Source: Microbacterium oleivorans NBRC 103075 (GTDB lineage Bacteria > Actinomycetota > Actinomycetes > Actinomycetales > Microbacteriaceae). Taken from it: a stretch of DNA of 64,000 bases. Below the pieces are notes generated by a model. The model saw only the letters and a list, made by a program, of their open reading frames with translations, did not search any database and was not told the DNA's origin. Position numbers and translations under genes: made by a program. This document shows positions 52,076-60,867 of the stretch, piece after piece (the first letter of the stretch is position 1; each line of letters opens with the position of its first letter). The DNA lies in NCBI RefSeq assembly GCF_001552475.1, contig NZ_BCRG01000012.1, forward strand, positions 1-64,000, given 5' to 3'.

Positions 52076-54987
52076 GCGCTCACCCGATCCCGCAGCGCCT
52101 GCGTCTGCCGGTCGACCTCGGCGCCGAGCGAGCGCAGCACATCGAGGACGAGCCCGATGACGACGAGGTACACGCCGACGTCGAAGATCGTCGACGTGAC
52201 GAACTCGACGTGGCCGATGACGGGGATGTCCGCCTCCCAAAATGTGCTGGTCAGCGGGTCGACACCGAAGAAGAGGGGAACGATCGCGCACGAGAGGGCG
52301 AGGACCATGCCCGCGCCCAGAAGCCGACCGGCATCCGTCGGCGCAGCGGCACCCAGCTCGTACCGTCCGCCCGCGACGTAACGCATGACGAGGGCCATGC
52401 CGGCGACGAGGCCGCCGGCGAAGCCGCCACCGGGCAGGTTGTGTCCGGAGAACAGCAGGTAGACCGACACCACGATGATCGAGTGGAAGAGGACGCGGAC
52501 GATGACCTCGAGCAGCAGCGAACGGTTCTCGGGCTTGACCTTCAAACCCCCGACGAGCCATGCCTGGCGCGTGGATCCCGGCGCTGTCGAGCGGGGCCGC
52601 GGACCGTCGGCCGTCTCGACGAGCGGGCGACGGCTGCGGCCGGTGCTGGTCGGAAGCGACGGCAGGACGCGGCTGTCGGAGCGGTTCGTCACGAACACGA
52701 GGGATGCCACGCCGGTCGCCGCGAGGATGAGGACCGACAGCTCGCCCATCGTGTCCCACCCGCGCAGGTCGACGAGGGTCACGTTGACGACGTTCATACC
52801 GTGACCGATCTCGTAGGCGAGCTCGGGGAACGGACCGGAGACCGGGTCGGCGACGCGGGCACCGGTCGCGATGAGGGCGATGGCCGCCATCGTGACGCCG
52901 ACACCGATGCCGAGGACGGCCCGGACGATCGGCAGTACGGAGGCATTGTGGTCGCCGAGGCGTGCGGGGATGCGGCGGAGGACGAGGGCGAAGGCGATGA
53001 GGGTGACGGTCTCGACGAGGATCTGCGTGAGGGCGAGGTCCGGGGCGCCGCTCGTGGCGAACAGCAGAACCATGCCGAGCCCGGTGACCGACACGAGCAC
53101 GACACCCGTGTAACGCTTGCGCGCGCGGATCGCGACGAAGCCGGCGAGGATCATCACGGGCGCCGCGAGCAGCTGCGCGGGACTCTGCCAGGCGTCGACG
53201 GCGATCCGCCACTCGGTCGAGGCCAGCAGAGCGGTGGCTTCAGCGGCGATGAAGACGACGAAGATCGTCCCGACGTAGAACGGCAGCGAACCGCGCTGGG
53301 TGAGCGACGTCGTCCAGACCGAGAGGCGGGCGATGCCGCGGAGGGTCAGGTTGTAGACGTCGTTCGCCGTGAACGGGAGCATTCGCTGCGCGACGGGACG
53401 GCGCTGGGTGATCCAGAACAGCGCGGCACCCAGAGCGATCGACCCGAGGGAGAGGAACAGTGCCGGCTCCCACCCGTGCCAGAGCGCCAAGTGGTACGCC
53501 TTGCCGCCCTCGTCGAGCGGGATGCCGTCGGCGTAGCCCGCGAGACCCGAGTCGAGGAACGGCGCCGTGAGACCCGCGACCATCGTGAGCCCACTGAGGA
53601 CGACCGGGGCCACGAGGAAGCCGATCGGCGGGTCGGGCCATTCGGTGCGCTCGCGGGGGACTCCGGCGGCATCCTTCTTCGTCCAGTACGCACCCCACAC
53701 GAACCGGATGCCGTAGGCCGCGGTCAGAGCCGATCCGAGCAGGATGCCGATCAGCGGGATGAGCGCCGCCGGCGAAGCACCGCCTTCGAGGAACGACGTG
53801 AGGGCCGCCTCTTTGGCGACGAAGCCGACCGTCGGGGCGACGCCCGCCATCGAGGCGATCGCGATGATCGAGAAGGTGGCGAGGGTCGGAGCCTGCCGGC
53901 CCACCCCCGACAGCTCGTTGATGTCACGCGTGCTGAGCTGGCGGTCGATGACGCCGACCACGAGGAAGAGAGCGGACTTGAAGAGGGCGTGGCCGACGAG
54001 AAGGGCGAGGCCCGCGAGCGCACTGTTGCGTTCGCCGTATCCGAGGACGACCGTCAGCATGCCGAGCTGGCTGACCGTGCCGAACGCGAGGATGCGCTTG
54101 AGGTCGGACTCCCGGAGGGCCTGGTAGCCGCCGAGCAGCATCGTGAAGATCCCGAGCCCGATGACTATCGGTCGCCACGGGTCCGTTTCGGCGAAGGCGG
54201 GGGCGAACCGCGCGATGAGGTAGATGCCGGCCTTCACCATGGCGGCGGCGTGGAGGTACGCGCTCACCGGGGTGGGAGCGGCCATGGCGCCGGGCAGCCA
54301 GAAGTGGAAGGGGAAGATGGCGGACTTGCTGAGCGCACCGACGAGGAGCATGACGATCGCGGCATTCAGCGCGACGGCCTCGCCTCCCTGGAAGACCGGG
54401 CCGGTCTCGATCATGGTGGTGATGCTCGTCGTGCCGTAGAGGACGACCAGCATGACGACGCCGATCAGCATGACGAGGCCGCCGAGCGTCGTCACGAGGA
54501 GAGCCTGCAGCGCTGCGCGTCGGCTCGCACCGCGTCGGTGATAGAAGCCGATGAGCAGGTACGAGAGGACGCTCGTGACCTCCCACAGCATGATGAGCAC
54601 GACGATGTCATCGGTGAGAACGAGACCGTACATCGCTCCGGCGAAGGCGAGCAGTACGGCCGAGAAGGTCGCGAGGCCCTCGCGCTTGCCGGCGAAGTAC
54701 CAGCGGCAGTAGAGCATGACGAGCGCGCCGACACCCGTGACGATGAGCGCCATCACCCACCCCAGGACGTCCATCCGCATCGACAGCTGAACCTTGAGGT
54801 CGGGGATCCAGACGTATGTCTCGAACGGGATATCCCCCGCCAGCACGCGCGGAGCCTGGAGCGCTGTGTGCACGAACGCGGCGATCGGCACGAGGGCTGC
54901 GACCAGGAAGGTTCGAGAGCCCAGGCGCGCGACCAGCGTCGGCAACAGGAGAGGCACGAGCGCGAACGCCGCGAGGAGGAACAGCAA
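52072..54987 (-). CDS. mrpA: Na+/H+ antiporter subunit MrpA with fused MrpB domain
   Basis: A 971-residue polytopic protein. The N-terminal 600 residues are NuoL-like, with MLWEVTSVLSYLLIGFYHRR, LSKSAIFPFHFWLPGAMAAP and RILAFGTVSQLGMLTVVLGY. A DUF4040-type segment follows (GAPDLALTQILVETVTLIAF). The last 170 residues are an MrpB domain: LLEVIVRVLFHSIIVVSVYL, FSGHNLPGGGFAGGLVAGMA and FDVGVYLVVIGLVLDVL. This fusion explains why no separate mrpB gene exists. The start is a TTG with GGAGG upstream. First gene of the operon. Confidence 0.92.
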   Translation of the reverse strand: MLFLLAAFALVPLLLPTLVARLGSRTFLVAALVPIAAFVHTALQAPRVLAGDIPFETYVWIPDLKVQLSMRMDVLGWVMALIVTGVGALVMLYCRWYFAGKREGLATFSAVLLAFAGAMYGLVLTDDIVVLIMLWEVTSVLSYLLIGFYHRRGASRRAALQALLVTTLGGLVMLIGVVMLVVLYGTTSITTMIETGPVFQGGEAVALNAAIVMLLVGALSKSAIFPFHFWLPGAMAAPTPVSAYLHAAAMVKAGIYLIARFAPAFAETDPWRPIVIGLGIFTMLLGGYQALRESDLKRILAFGTVSQLGMLTVVLGYGERNSALAGLALLVGHALFKSALFLVVGVIDRQLSTRDINELSGVGRQAPTLATFSIIAIASMAGVAPTVGFVAKEAALTSFLEGGASPAALIPLIGILLGSALTAAYGIRFVWGAYWTKKDAAGVPRERTEWPDPPIGFLVAPVVLSGLTMVAGLTAPFLDSGLAGYADGIPLDEGGKAYHLALWHGWEPALFLSLGSIALGAALFWITQRRPVAQRMLPFTANDVYNLTLRGIARLSVWTTSLTQRGSLPFYVGTIFVVFIAAEATALLASTEWRIAVDAWQSPAQLLAAPVMILAGFVAIRARKRYTGVVLVSVTGLGMVLLFATSGAPDLALTQILVETVTLIAFALVLRRIPARLGDHNASVLPIVRAVLGIGVGVTMAAIALIATGARVADPVSGPFPELAYEIGHGMNVVNVTLVDLRGWDTMGELSVLILAATGVASLVFVTNRSDSRVLPSLPTSTGRSRRPLVETADGPRPRSTAPGSTRQAWLVGGLKVKPENRSLLLEVIVRVLFHSIIVVSVYLLFSGHNLPGGGFAGGLVAGMALVMRYVAGGRYELGAAAPTDAGRLLGAGMVLALSCAIVPLFFGVDPLTSTFWEADIPVIGHVEFVTSTIFDVGVYLVVIGLVLDVLRSLGAEVDRQTQALRDRVSA

Positions 54988-55026
54988 CCTGGCCTCCTCT
55001 GTGCAATCGCGGGGGTCGAGATGTTC

Positions 55027-55032
55027 AGTCTA
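55027..55032 (-). promoter_or_regulatory. Predicted mrp operon -10 box
   Basis: Minus-strand TAGACT, giving a leader of about 33 bases with GGAGG before the TTG start. Confidence 0.4.
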
Positions 55033-55070
55033 CCGGCTGAGACAAAGGCGGCGCCCGGCCACCTCCCAGG

Positions 55071-56111
55071 TCAGACCGATACCGGTGCCGTCGTGTTCCC
55101 TCGTCGGAATGTGCAGGTGAGGGTGAGGGATGCCGGTTCCCGCCCCTCCAGCATCGCGACGACCGCTTCGCCCGCCGCGCGTCCCTTCGCGATCGCATCC
55201 TGCGCGAGCGTCGTGAGGGCGTAAGGGGCGAGCCCGTCGACCGTGATCCCGTCGAACCCGGTCACGCTGAGGTCCTCGGGCACGCGCAGCCCTGCCTCCT
55301 CGGCCGCGCGGATGACCCCCGCGGCGAGCAGGTCGCTCTGCGCGATGATCGCCGTCGGTCGGCGCCCCGACAGCAACACGCGCCCGGCGGCGAGCCCCTC
55401 GTCGATCGAGCTCGCTCCGACGGCGTAGGCGGGCGCGTCGGGGAAGACCTCTCGCGCGCCGCGCACTCGATCGCGCGTGACCTCGACGGTGATCTGCGCG
55501 GGGTCGTCGATGAAGCCGCGCGGGCGAGCGGCATCCTTCGTCAGCGTCACGAGCGCGACGTCCTCGTGGCCGAGGGATCGGAGGTGCTCGGCGGCGGTCC
55601 GTTGCGCTTCGACGTTGTCGAGGAGAACGCGCGGGACGTCGGGGCCGGCATCGCCCTCGATCACGACGACCGGGATGCCGCGTCGCCGGAGGATGTCGAT
55701 GGACGACTGCAGGATCTCGTTGCAACCCAACAGGATCGCCGCGTCGAGCGGGGCTGTGGTCAGAGTGGGTGCGGTCTCGGCCGGTCCGTCTTCATTCAGG
55801 AGCAGGATGCCGGCTCCGATCGGACCGATCGCATCGCTCAAGCCGTCCATCATGGCGGTCGTCACAGGGTCGCGGAACGCGGTGCCGAGGCGTTCGCGAA
55901 ACAGTACGGCGACGACGCCGGCGCGTCCGGTGCGAAGGGAGGCGGCGCGAGGATCCGGGCCCGTGTAGCCGAGGGCATCCGCCGCCGCCATGACCTTCGC
56001 GCGGGTGGCGTCAGAGACGGCGACCTTGCCGCTGAAGACGACGGATGCCGTCGACGCCGACACTCCGGCTTGGCGCGCGACGTCGGAGATCGTCGCTCGG
56101 CGGCTGCTCAT
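55071..56111 (-). CDS. LacI-family regulator divergent from MFS gene
   Basis: A 346-residue LacI-type repressor with helix-turn-helix ATISDVARQAGVSASTASVV and hinge region SDATRAKVMAAADALGY. The effector domain has VVAVLFRERLGTAFRDPVTT, LLDNVEAQRTAAEHLRSLGH, AIIAQSDLLAAGVIRAAEEA and SVTGFDGITVDGLAPYALTT. A cluster of overlapping palindromes lies between this gene and the divergent transporter gene, so it probably represses both. Predicted leaderless. The inducer is unknown, likely a sugar. Confidence 0.87.
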   Translation of the reverse strand: MSSRRATISDVARQAGVSASTASVVFSGKVAVSDATRAKVMAAADALGYTGPDPRAASLRTGRAGVVAVLFRERLGTAFRDPVTTAMMDGLSDAIGPIGAGILLLNEDGPAETAPTLTTAPLDAAILLGCNEILQSSIDILRRRGIPVVVIEGDAGPDVPRVLLDNVEAQRTAAEHLRSLGHEDVALVTLTKDAARPRGFIDDPAQITVEVTRDRVRGAREVFPDAPAYAVGASSIDEGLAAGRVLLSGRRPTAIIAQSDLLAAGVIRAAEEAGLRVPEDLSVTGFDGITVDGLAPYALTTLAQDAIAKGRAAGEAVVAMLEGREPASLTLTCTFRRGNTTAPVSV

Positions 56112-56117
56112 GCCTCG

Positions 56118-56123
56118 ATCGTA
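56118..56123 (-). promoter_or_regulatory. -10 box of leaderless LacI gene
   Basis: Minus-strand TACGAT, six bases, ATG at 56111. Confidence 0.5.
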
Positions 56124-56131
56124 GCCGCCCG

Positions 56132-56154
56132 GATTCGATTGTCGAATCGATTCG
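56132..56154. promoter_or_regulatory. Overlapping palindromes, LacI/MFS operator
   Basis: GATTCGATTGTCGAATC (56132-56148) and CGAATCGATTCG (56143-56154) overlap, and both are perfect. They lie between the -10 boxes of the two divergent genes; the second has a central CG like typical LacI sites. Confidence 0.6.
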
Positions 56155-56164
56155 GAGATCCCGC

Positions 56165-56170
56165 TAGAGT
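56165..56170 (+). promoter_or_regulatory. -10 box of leaderless MFS gene
   Basis: TAGAGT, seven bases, ATG at 56178. Confidence 0.5.
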
Positions 56171-56177
56171 GACCGTC

Positions 56178-57392
56178 ATGACCCTCGAGCTCACCGCCTC
56201 CCGCCTGTGGACATGGCGTCTCGCCGTGTTCGCGATCTTCACCGCGAGCGGTTTGAGCATCGCCACGTGGGCGTCTCGCGTGCCTTCGATCAAGGCCGCG
56301 CTCGACATCGACAACGCCACGATCGGCCTCCTGCTGCTCGGCATGGGCGCCGCATCGATCGTCGGGTTGTCCGTGGCCTCCCTCATCGCGGCCCGACTGG
56401 GCACGCGCCTCGGGATGCTGCTGATGATGGTCGTCTTGTCCGTGGGCCTCTTCTTCATCGGCATCGGCACCGATGTCACCCCCTCCCTCCCCCTCGTCCT
56501 GATCGGGCTGGCGCTCTTCGGCTTCGGGAACGGCACGCTCGACGTGCTGATGAACGTCGACGGCGCGGCGATCGAGGTCGAGGTGAAGAAGACGATCCTG
56601 CCGCTGTTCCACGCGTTCTTCAGCCTGGGCACCGTCATCGGCGCCGGCATCGGCGTCTTCGCGGCGGGCGCGAAGATCGCCGTCTTCCCGCACACCGCGG
56701 TCATCGCGATCGCGATCGTGGTGCTCGCCGTCGTCGCGTACCGCTACGTCCCGCGGCGGGAGTTCACCTCTCCGGATGATGTGCCCACCGGCTGGCGCGC
56801 CCGACTCTCGACGGCGCTGTCCGCGTGGCGAGAGCCCCGCACCTACGTGCTCGGCATCGTCATGCTCGGTATGGCGTTCGCCGAAGGCGGCGCCAACGAC
56901 TGGCTGGCTCTCGGCGTCAGCGAAGACCACGAGGGGGGATTCGCGCTCGGCGCAGCCGCGCTCACGGTGTTCTCGATCGCGATGACCGTCGTCCGCGTCT
57001 TCGGCGGACCGCTCGTCGACCGCTTCGGCCGGGTCGCGACGCTGCGGGTCCTTGCCGCGACGGCCGTGGTCGGCATCCTGCTGTTCATCCTGGCGCCGAA
57101 CCTGCCGCTCGTCTTCGTGGGCGCGGCGCTGTGGGGCATCGGCGCCTCACTCGGCTTCCCCCTGGGGATGTCGGCCGCGGCGGACGATCCCGCGCGGGCG
57201 GCCGCGCGGGTGAGCGCAGCGGCGACGATCGGCTACGTCGCGTTCCTCTGCGGACCGCCGGTCCTCGGCCTCATCAGCACCCACATCGGCCTGCTGCCGA
57301 CGCTGTTCATCATCGCGGCGCTGGTCGCGGCATCCGGTTTCGCCTCCGGCGCCGCGAAGCCCCTGCCGGGCACCCGCGGCACCAGCCACTGA
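56178..57392 (+). CDS. MFS transporter (YbjJ/fucose-permease-like)
   Basis: A 404-residue 12-helix major facilitator. SIATWASRVPSIKAALDIDN in loop 1 and LALFGFGNGTLDVLMNVDGA with the motif N-G-x-x-D in helix 4-5 are characteristic of the YbjJ-like group of sugar or drug transporters. The second half has GMAFAEGGANDWLALGVSED and FGGPLVDRFGRVATLRVLAA. Start and regulation are set by the leaderless box and shared operator. Substrate unknown; control by LacI hints at a carbohydrate. Confidence 0.87.
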   Translation: MTLELTASRLWTWRLAVFAIFTASGLSIATWASRVPSIKAALDIDNATIGLLLLGMGAASIVGLSVASLIAARLGTRLGMLLMMVVLSVGLFFIGIGTDVTPSLPLVLIGLALFGFGNGTLDVLMNVDGAAIEVEVKKTILPLFHAFFSLGTVIGAGIGVFAAGAKIAVFPHTAVIAIAIVVLAVVAYRYVPRREFTSPDDVPTGWRARLSTALSAWREPRTYVLGIVMLGMAFAEGGANDWLALGVSEDHEGGFALGAAALTVFSIAMTVVRVFGGPLVDRFGRVATLRVLAATAVVGILLFILAPNLPLVFVGAALWGIGASLGFPLGMSAAADDPARAAARVSAAATIGYVAFLCGPPVLGLISTHIGLLPTLFIIAALVAASGFASGAAKPLPGTRGTSH

Positions 57393-57414
57393 ACCCGGGG
57401 GCGAGAGGCGCGAA

Positions 57415-58101
57415 TCAGAAGAGGCGGGGCGCCCCCGACTCGATGCCCTTCATCTCGTCGTAGTCCAGGGTCACGCAACGGATGCCGCGGTCGGTCGCGA
57501 GCACCTTCGCCTGCGGCTTGATCTCCTGAGCAGCGAAGACTCCCGTGACGGGGGCGAGATGCGGGTCGCGGCCCAGGAGCTCGAGGTACCGGGTGAGCTG
57601 CTCGACGCCGTCGATGTCGCCGCGACGCTTGACCTCGACGGCGATCGTGCCGCCCTCGGGGTTGCGCAGCAGCAGGTCGACCGGACCGATCGCCGTCGGG
57701 AACTCACGGCGGACGAGCGTGAGGTTCTCGCCGATCACCCCGACCTGCTCGGCGAGCAGTCGCTGCAGATCCGCCTCGACCCCGTCCTTGACGAGGCCCG
57801 GGTCGACCCCGAGCTCGTGCGAGGAGTCGTGCATCACCTCGTAGATGCGGATGGTGAGCTCGTCGCCGGTCTTCGCGTGCGTGACGCGCCACTTCTCGAC
57901 CACGTCGATGTCGTCCTCACCGGGTTCGATCACCGTGAGGGTGCAGGGCGGGCTCATCCAGTTCAACGGCTGGTGCTGGATGTCGCGATGGAACGCGACA
58001 GTGCCGTCCGCCTTGACCATGATCAGGCGGGTGGCGGGGGGCAGATGCGTGTTCAGGCGACCGGTGTAGTCGACGGAGCAGCGGGCGATGACGAGACGCA
58101 C
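57415..58101 (-). CDS. nucS: Mismatch endonuclease NucS/EndoMS
   Basis: A 228-residue nuclease of the NucS/EndoMS family, which cuts mismatched DNA on both strands and replaces MutS/MutL repair in many actinobacteria. It opens [20 protein letters not shown], has [20 protein letters not shown], and the RecB-like catalytic core [20 protein letters not shown] followed by [20 protein letters not shown] (Asp, Glu-x-Lys, Gln). The C-terminus ending PRLF fits a beta-clamp-binding tail. The GTG at 58101 is chosen because the family starts there and a TAGGCT box lies seven bases before it. Confidence 0.93.
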   Translation of the reverse strand: MRLVIARCSVDYTGRLNTHLPPATRLIMVKADGTVAFHRDIQHQPLNWMSPPCTLTVIEPGEDDIDVVEKWRVTHAKTGDELTIRIYEVMHDSSHELGVDPGLVKDGVEADLQRLLAEQVGVIGENLTLVRREFPTAIGPVDLLLRNPEGGTIAVEVKRRGDIDGVEQLTRYLELLGRDPHLAPVTGVFAAQEIKPQAKVLATDRGIRCVTLDYDEMKGIESGAPRLF

Positions 58102-58108
58102 GGCGACG

Positions 58109-58114
58109 AGCCTA
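58109..58114 (-). promoter_or_regulatory. -10 box of leaderless nucS
   Basis: Minus-strand TAGGCT, seven bases, GTG at 58101. Confidence 0.5.
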
Positions 58115-58133
58115 CCCGCGGCATCCGTCCCCC

Positions 58134-58139
58134 TAGGCT
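58134..58139 (+). promoter_or_regulatory. -10 box of leaderless HAD gene
   Basis: TAGGCT, six bases, ATG at 58146. Confidence 0.5.
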
Positions 58140-58145
58140 GGACGC

Positions 58146-58823
58146 ATGACGACACGCTCCCCCTGGTCCTGCATCCTCTGGGACGTGGACGGCACCATCG
58201 TCGACGCGTCCGTCGGCATTCTGAGCCGCCTCGACCGCTGCCTGACTCACTTCGGTTACGCGGCGCCGACGCGCGGCGAACTGGTTCACTGGATCGGGCC
58301 GCCGATGTACGACTCGTTCCAGAAGAACGTCGGGATGACGCCGGAACAGGCGACCGAGGCAGTGTCGTACTACCGCGCTCTCGGCAAGGCCGACGGGTAC
58401 ACCGCGAACGTCGAGCTCTACCCGGGCGTCGGGGAACTCATCGCGGATATTGCCGCAGCGGGAATCCCACAGGCGACGGCGAGCTCGAAGCCCGAAGTTC
58501 AGGTCGTCGCGCTCATGGAACATTTCGGGCTGTCGGAGCACATGCAGGCGATGGCCGGCGCGACGCCCGACGAGATGACCCTGGCCACGAAGGCCGACAT
58601 CGTGGCGGAAGCGCTGCGCCGACTGAAGGCGGCGGGTGCGGACATCAGCCGTCCGATTCTCATCGGCGACCGCCACCACGACGTAGACGGGGCCGCCGCG
58701 AACGGCGTCCCCGTCATTTTCGTACGGTGGGGCTTTAGTTGGCCCCACGAGAGTGAAGGTGCGCAGGCGGCGGTCGACACGATGGTCGAGCTCCGCCGCC
58801 TGCTCCTCACAGCTGAGGTGTGA
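58146..58823 (+). CDS. HAD-family phosphatase
   Basis: A 225-residue haloacid-dehalogenase hydrolase of the phosphoglycolate-phosphatase type. Motif I is [15 protein letters not shown] (nucleophile Asp), motif [12 protein letters not shown], motif III has the lysine in [12 protein letters not shown], and motif IV is [17 protein letters not shown] helical cap lies between motifs I and II. It probably removes phosphate from a small sugar phosphate or nucleotide. Divergent from nucS, convergent with cspA. Confidence 0.88.
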   Translation: MTTRSPWSCILWDVDGTIVDASVGILSRLDRCLTHFGYAAPTRGELVHWIGPPMYDSFQKNVGMTPEQATEAVSYYRALGKADGYTANVELYPGVGELIADIAAAGIPQATASSKPEVQVVALMEHFGLSEHMQAMAGATPDEMTLATKADIVAEALRRLKAAGADISRPILIGDRHHDVDGAAANGVPVIFVRWGFSWPHESEGAQAAVDTMVELRRLLLTAEV

Positions 58824-58831
58824 AACCTCAG
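58813..58831. terminator. Bidirectional hairpin between HAD gene and cspA
   Basis: CTGAGGT-GTGAA-ACCTCAG: a 7-bp perfect stem with a 5-base loop. The HAD stop codon is in the loop and the cspA stop codon in the right arm. Confidence 0.5.
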
Positions 58832-59034
58832 ACGGGGCGAATGTTCTCCGCCTGCAGGCCCTTGGGGCCCTGGGCGATGTCGAACTCGACTCGCTGGTTC
58901 TCTTCCAGCGAGCGGTAGCCCGAAGATTCGATGGCTGAGTAGTGGGCGAAGACGTCGGCGCCGCCTTCATCGGGGGCGATGAACCCGAAGCCCTTTTCCG
59001 AGTTGAACCACTTGACGGTACCGCTGACGCTCAT
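58828..59034 (-). CDS. cspA: Cold-shock protein
   Basis: A 68-residue OB-fold nucleic-acid-binding protein with both RNP motifs: [20 protein letters not shown] (RNP1 KGFGFI) and DVFAHYSAI (RNP2-like). It ends [14 protein letters not shown]. Such proteins melt RNA structure and are abundant, often constitutive. The gene has a leader of some 45 bases or more, unlike the leaderless genes around it; GAGGTAAGG lies close to the ATG. Confidence 0.95.
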   Translation of the reverse strand: MSVSGTVKWFNSEKGFGFIAPDEGGADVFAHYSAIESSGYRSLEENQRVEFDIAQGPKGLQAENIRPV

Positions 59035-59117
59035 GAACTGCCTTACCTCGTTGATGCCGACGACACGTGCGCCGGTCCTTCCCCAACCTAGCCGTCATGG
59101 CGCCTGCTGTCTCCCCC

Positions 59118-59134
59118 TGTGACCTAAGGTGACA
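59118..59134. promoter_or_regulatory. Near-palindrome upstream of cspA
   Basis: TGTGACCTAAGGTGACA, palindromic except one base pair, about 85 bases before cspA. A minus-strand TAGGTT near 59092-59087 may be the -10 box. Could be an operator; the regulator is unknown. Confidence 0.35.
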
Positions 59135-59193
59135 CAAACGTTGCCCGCAGGCCCCGTCCCGGTAGTCAATATGACAAGCAGAAGACACGTTGC

Positions 59194-59211
59194 GATACCC
59201 CTGGGGGTATC
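59194..59211. promoter_or_regulatory. CsoR/CstR-type operator
   Basis: Perfect 18-bp palindrome GATACCCCTGGGGGTATC, the typical CsoR-family site. It overlaps the TATCTT -10 box of the reductase gene, so bound regulator would block transcription. Confidence 0.8.
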
Positions 59212-59213
59212 TT
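59208..59213 (+). promoter_or_regulatory. -10 box of leaderless CoA-disulfide-reductase gene
   Basis: TATCTT, seven bases, GTG at 59221; embedded in the operator palindrome. Confidence 0.55.
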
Positions 59214-59220
59214 CGGATGT

Positions 59221-60867
59221 GTGCGCACCATCATCATCGGCGGCGTGGCTGCCGGGATGTCCGCGGCCACGCGCCTCCGCAGGCTCGACGAACAGCGCGA
59301 GATCGTCGTCTTCGAGCGAGGTTGCTACGTCTCTTTCGCGAACTGCGGTCTCCCTTATTACGTCGGCGGCGTGATCGAGGATCGATCTGCGTTGCTGCTG
59401 CAGACCCCGGCATCCCTCGCTGCGCGCTTCGCCCTCGAGGTGCACGTACAACACGAGGTCGTCGCGATCGACTCAGCCGCCAAGACCGTCACGGTTCGCG
59501 ACCTGGCCTCGGGCGCGGAGCGGGTCGAGGAATTCGACGACCTGGTGCTGGCCATGGGGGCGACGGTCACCGACGGCATCCCGGGTGAAGGTGTTCCCGT
59601 CATCAGTCTGCGGAGCGTCGAAGACGTCGACGCGATCACTGAGGTTCTCGCAGGGGCCACCGCTCCGCGTGCAGTCGTCGCGGGCGGCGGGTTCATCGGG
59701 GTTGAGGCCGTCGAGAATCTCGTGACGCGAGGCGCACACATGACCCTCGTGCAGCGGGGAGCGCAGGTGCTGAGCCCGCTCGATCCCGAGATGGCGTCGC
59801 CGGTGCACCGAGCGTTGACGGATGCGGGGGTCGACTTCCGCGCACGTACGACGATCGAGCGGGTCGATGCGGGAAGGGTCACGCTGTCCGACGGCACGGA
59901 GGTGGCCGCCGATCTCGTCGTCGACGCGCGCGGGGTGCGTCCCGACGTCCGCATCGCAGCTGCGGCCGGCGTCGGTCTCGGTCCGACCGGCGGGATCGCG
60001 GTCGACGATCGGCACCGCACCGACGTGCCGGGGATCTGGGCCGCGGGTGACGCGGTCGAGAAGACCGACCACCTCGACGGCCAAGCGACTCTGGTCACGA
60101 TGGCGGGGCTCGCGAACCGCCACGGACGCGCGGTGGCCGATGACATCGCCGGAGTCGCGACCATCCCCGCGACTCCCGCCTTGGGCACCTCGATCGTCGG
60201 AGTGCTCGGTGTCACGGTGGGCCTCGTCGGTTGGAGCGAACGTCGCCTCGTCGCGGCGGGACACGCCCACCGCGTCGTGCACACGCATCCGTTCTCGCAT
60301 GCCACGTATTACCCGGGTGCCGAGCAGATGGCGATGAAGCTGCTGGTCGACCCGGAGACCGACCTCCTCCTCGGTGCGCAGCTCGTGGGGCGGGCCGGCG
60401 TGGACAAGCGGCTCGACGTCTTGGCCGTCGCGATGGCGGCGGGGCTCACGGCATCCGCTCTTTCCCAGCTCGAGCTGGCGTATGCGCCTCAGTACGGTTC
60501 GGCGAAGGACGCGATCAACATGGCGGGGTACGTCGCCGAGAACCTGGCGACCGGAACGGACCGGACCATCCAGTGGCACGAAGTGGATGCTGCACGGGTG
60601 GCCGGCGCGGTCGTCGTCGACGTGCGGACGAACGGCGAGCATGAGGCGGGCGCGATTCCCGGATCGATCCTCCTGCCGCTCGACGACCTGCGCGAGCGCC
60701 ACGGAGAACTGCCGGATGCGCCGCTCATCGTCCACTGCAAGGTGGGTCAGCGCGGGCACACGGCCAGCCGCATCCTGCAGCAGCTCGGTCACGACGTCCG
60801 CAATCTCGACGGCGGGTGGCTCACGTGGTCCGACGGCGTCGACGCCGACCTGCGAGAGAAGGGATGA
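59221..60867 (+). CDS. CoA-disulfide reductase-rhodanese fusion (persulfide reductase type)
   Basis: A 548-residue flavoprotein with a C-terminal rhodanese domain. The FAD motif is TIIIGGVAAGMSAATRLRRL, the redox-active Cys42 sits in SFANCGLPYYVGG, and the second nucleotide site is AVVAGGGFIGVEAVENLV. The dimer domain has SHATYYPGAEQMAMKLLVDP. The last 90 residues are rhodanese: GAVVVDVRTNGEHEAGAIPG and LIVHCKVGQRGHTASRILQQ with the active Cys in HCKVGQR. These fusions reduce CoA- or glutathione-type persulfides. Co-transcription with a CstR-like sensor supports a role in reactive sulfur metabolism. Confidence 0.9.
   Translation: MRTIIIGGVAAGMSAATRLRRLDEQREIVVFERGCYVSFANCGLPYYVGGVIEDRSALLLQTPASLAARFALEVHVQHEVVAIDSAAKTVTVRDLASGAERVEEFDDLVLAMGATVTDGIPGEGVPVISLRSVEDVDAITEVLAGATAPRAVVAGGGFIGVEAVENLVTRGAHMTLVQRGAQVLSPLDPEMASPVHRALTDAGVDFRARTTIERVDAGRVTLSDGTEVAADLVVDARGVRPDVRIAAAAGVGLGPTGGIAVDDRHRTDVPGIWAAGDAVEKTDHLDGQATLVTMAGLANRHGRAVADDIAGVATIPATPALGTSIVGVLGVTVGLVGWSERRLVAAGHAHRVVHTHPFSHATYYPGAEQMAMKLLVDPETDLLLGAQLVGRAGVDKRLDVLAVAMAAGLTASALSQLELAYAPQYGSAKDAINMAGYVAENLATGTDRTIQWHEVDAARVAGAVVVDVRTNGEHEAGAIPGSILLPLDDLRERHGELPDAPLIVHCKVGQRGHTASRILQQLGHDVRNLDGGWLTWSDGVDADLREKG

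Noticed and set aside
52210..55224. Open frame of about 1000 codons antisense to mrpA
   Set aside because: Same cause as above; the translation is almost only Arg, Asp, Glu and Gly, with no motif.
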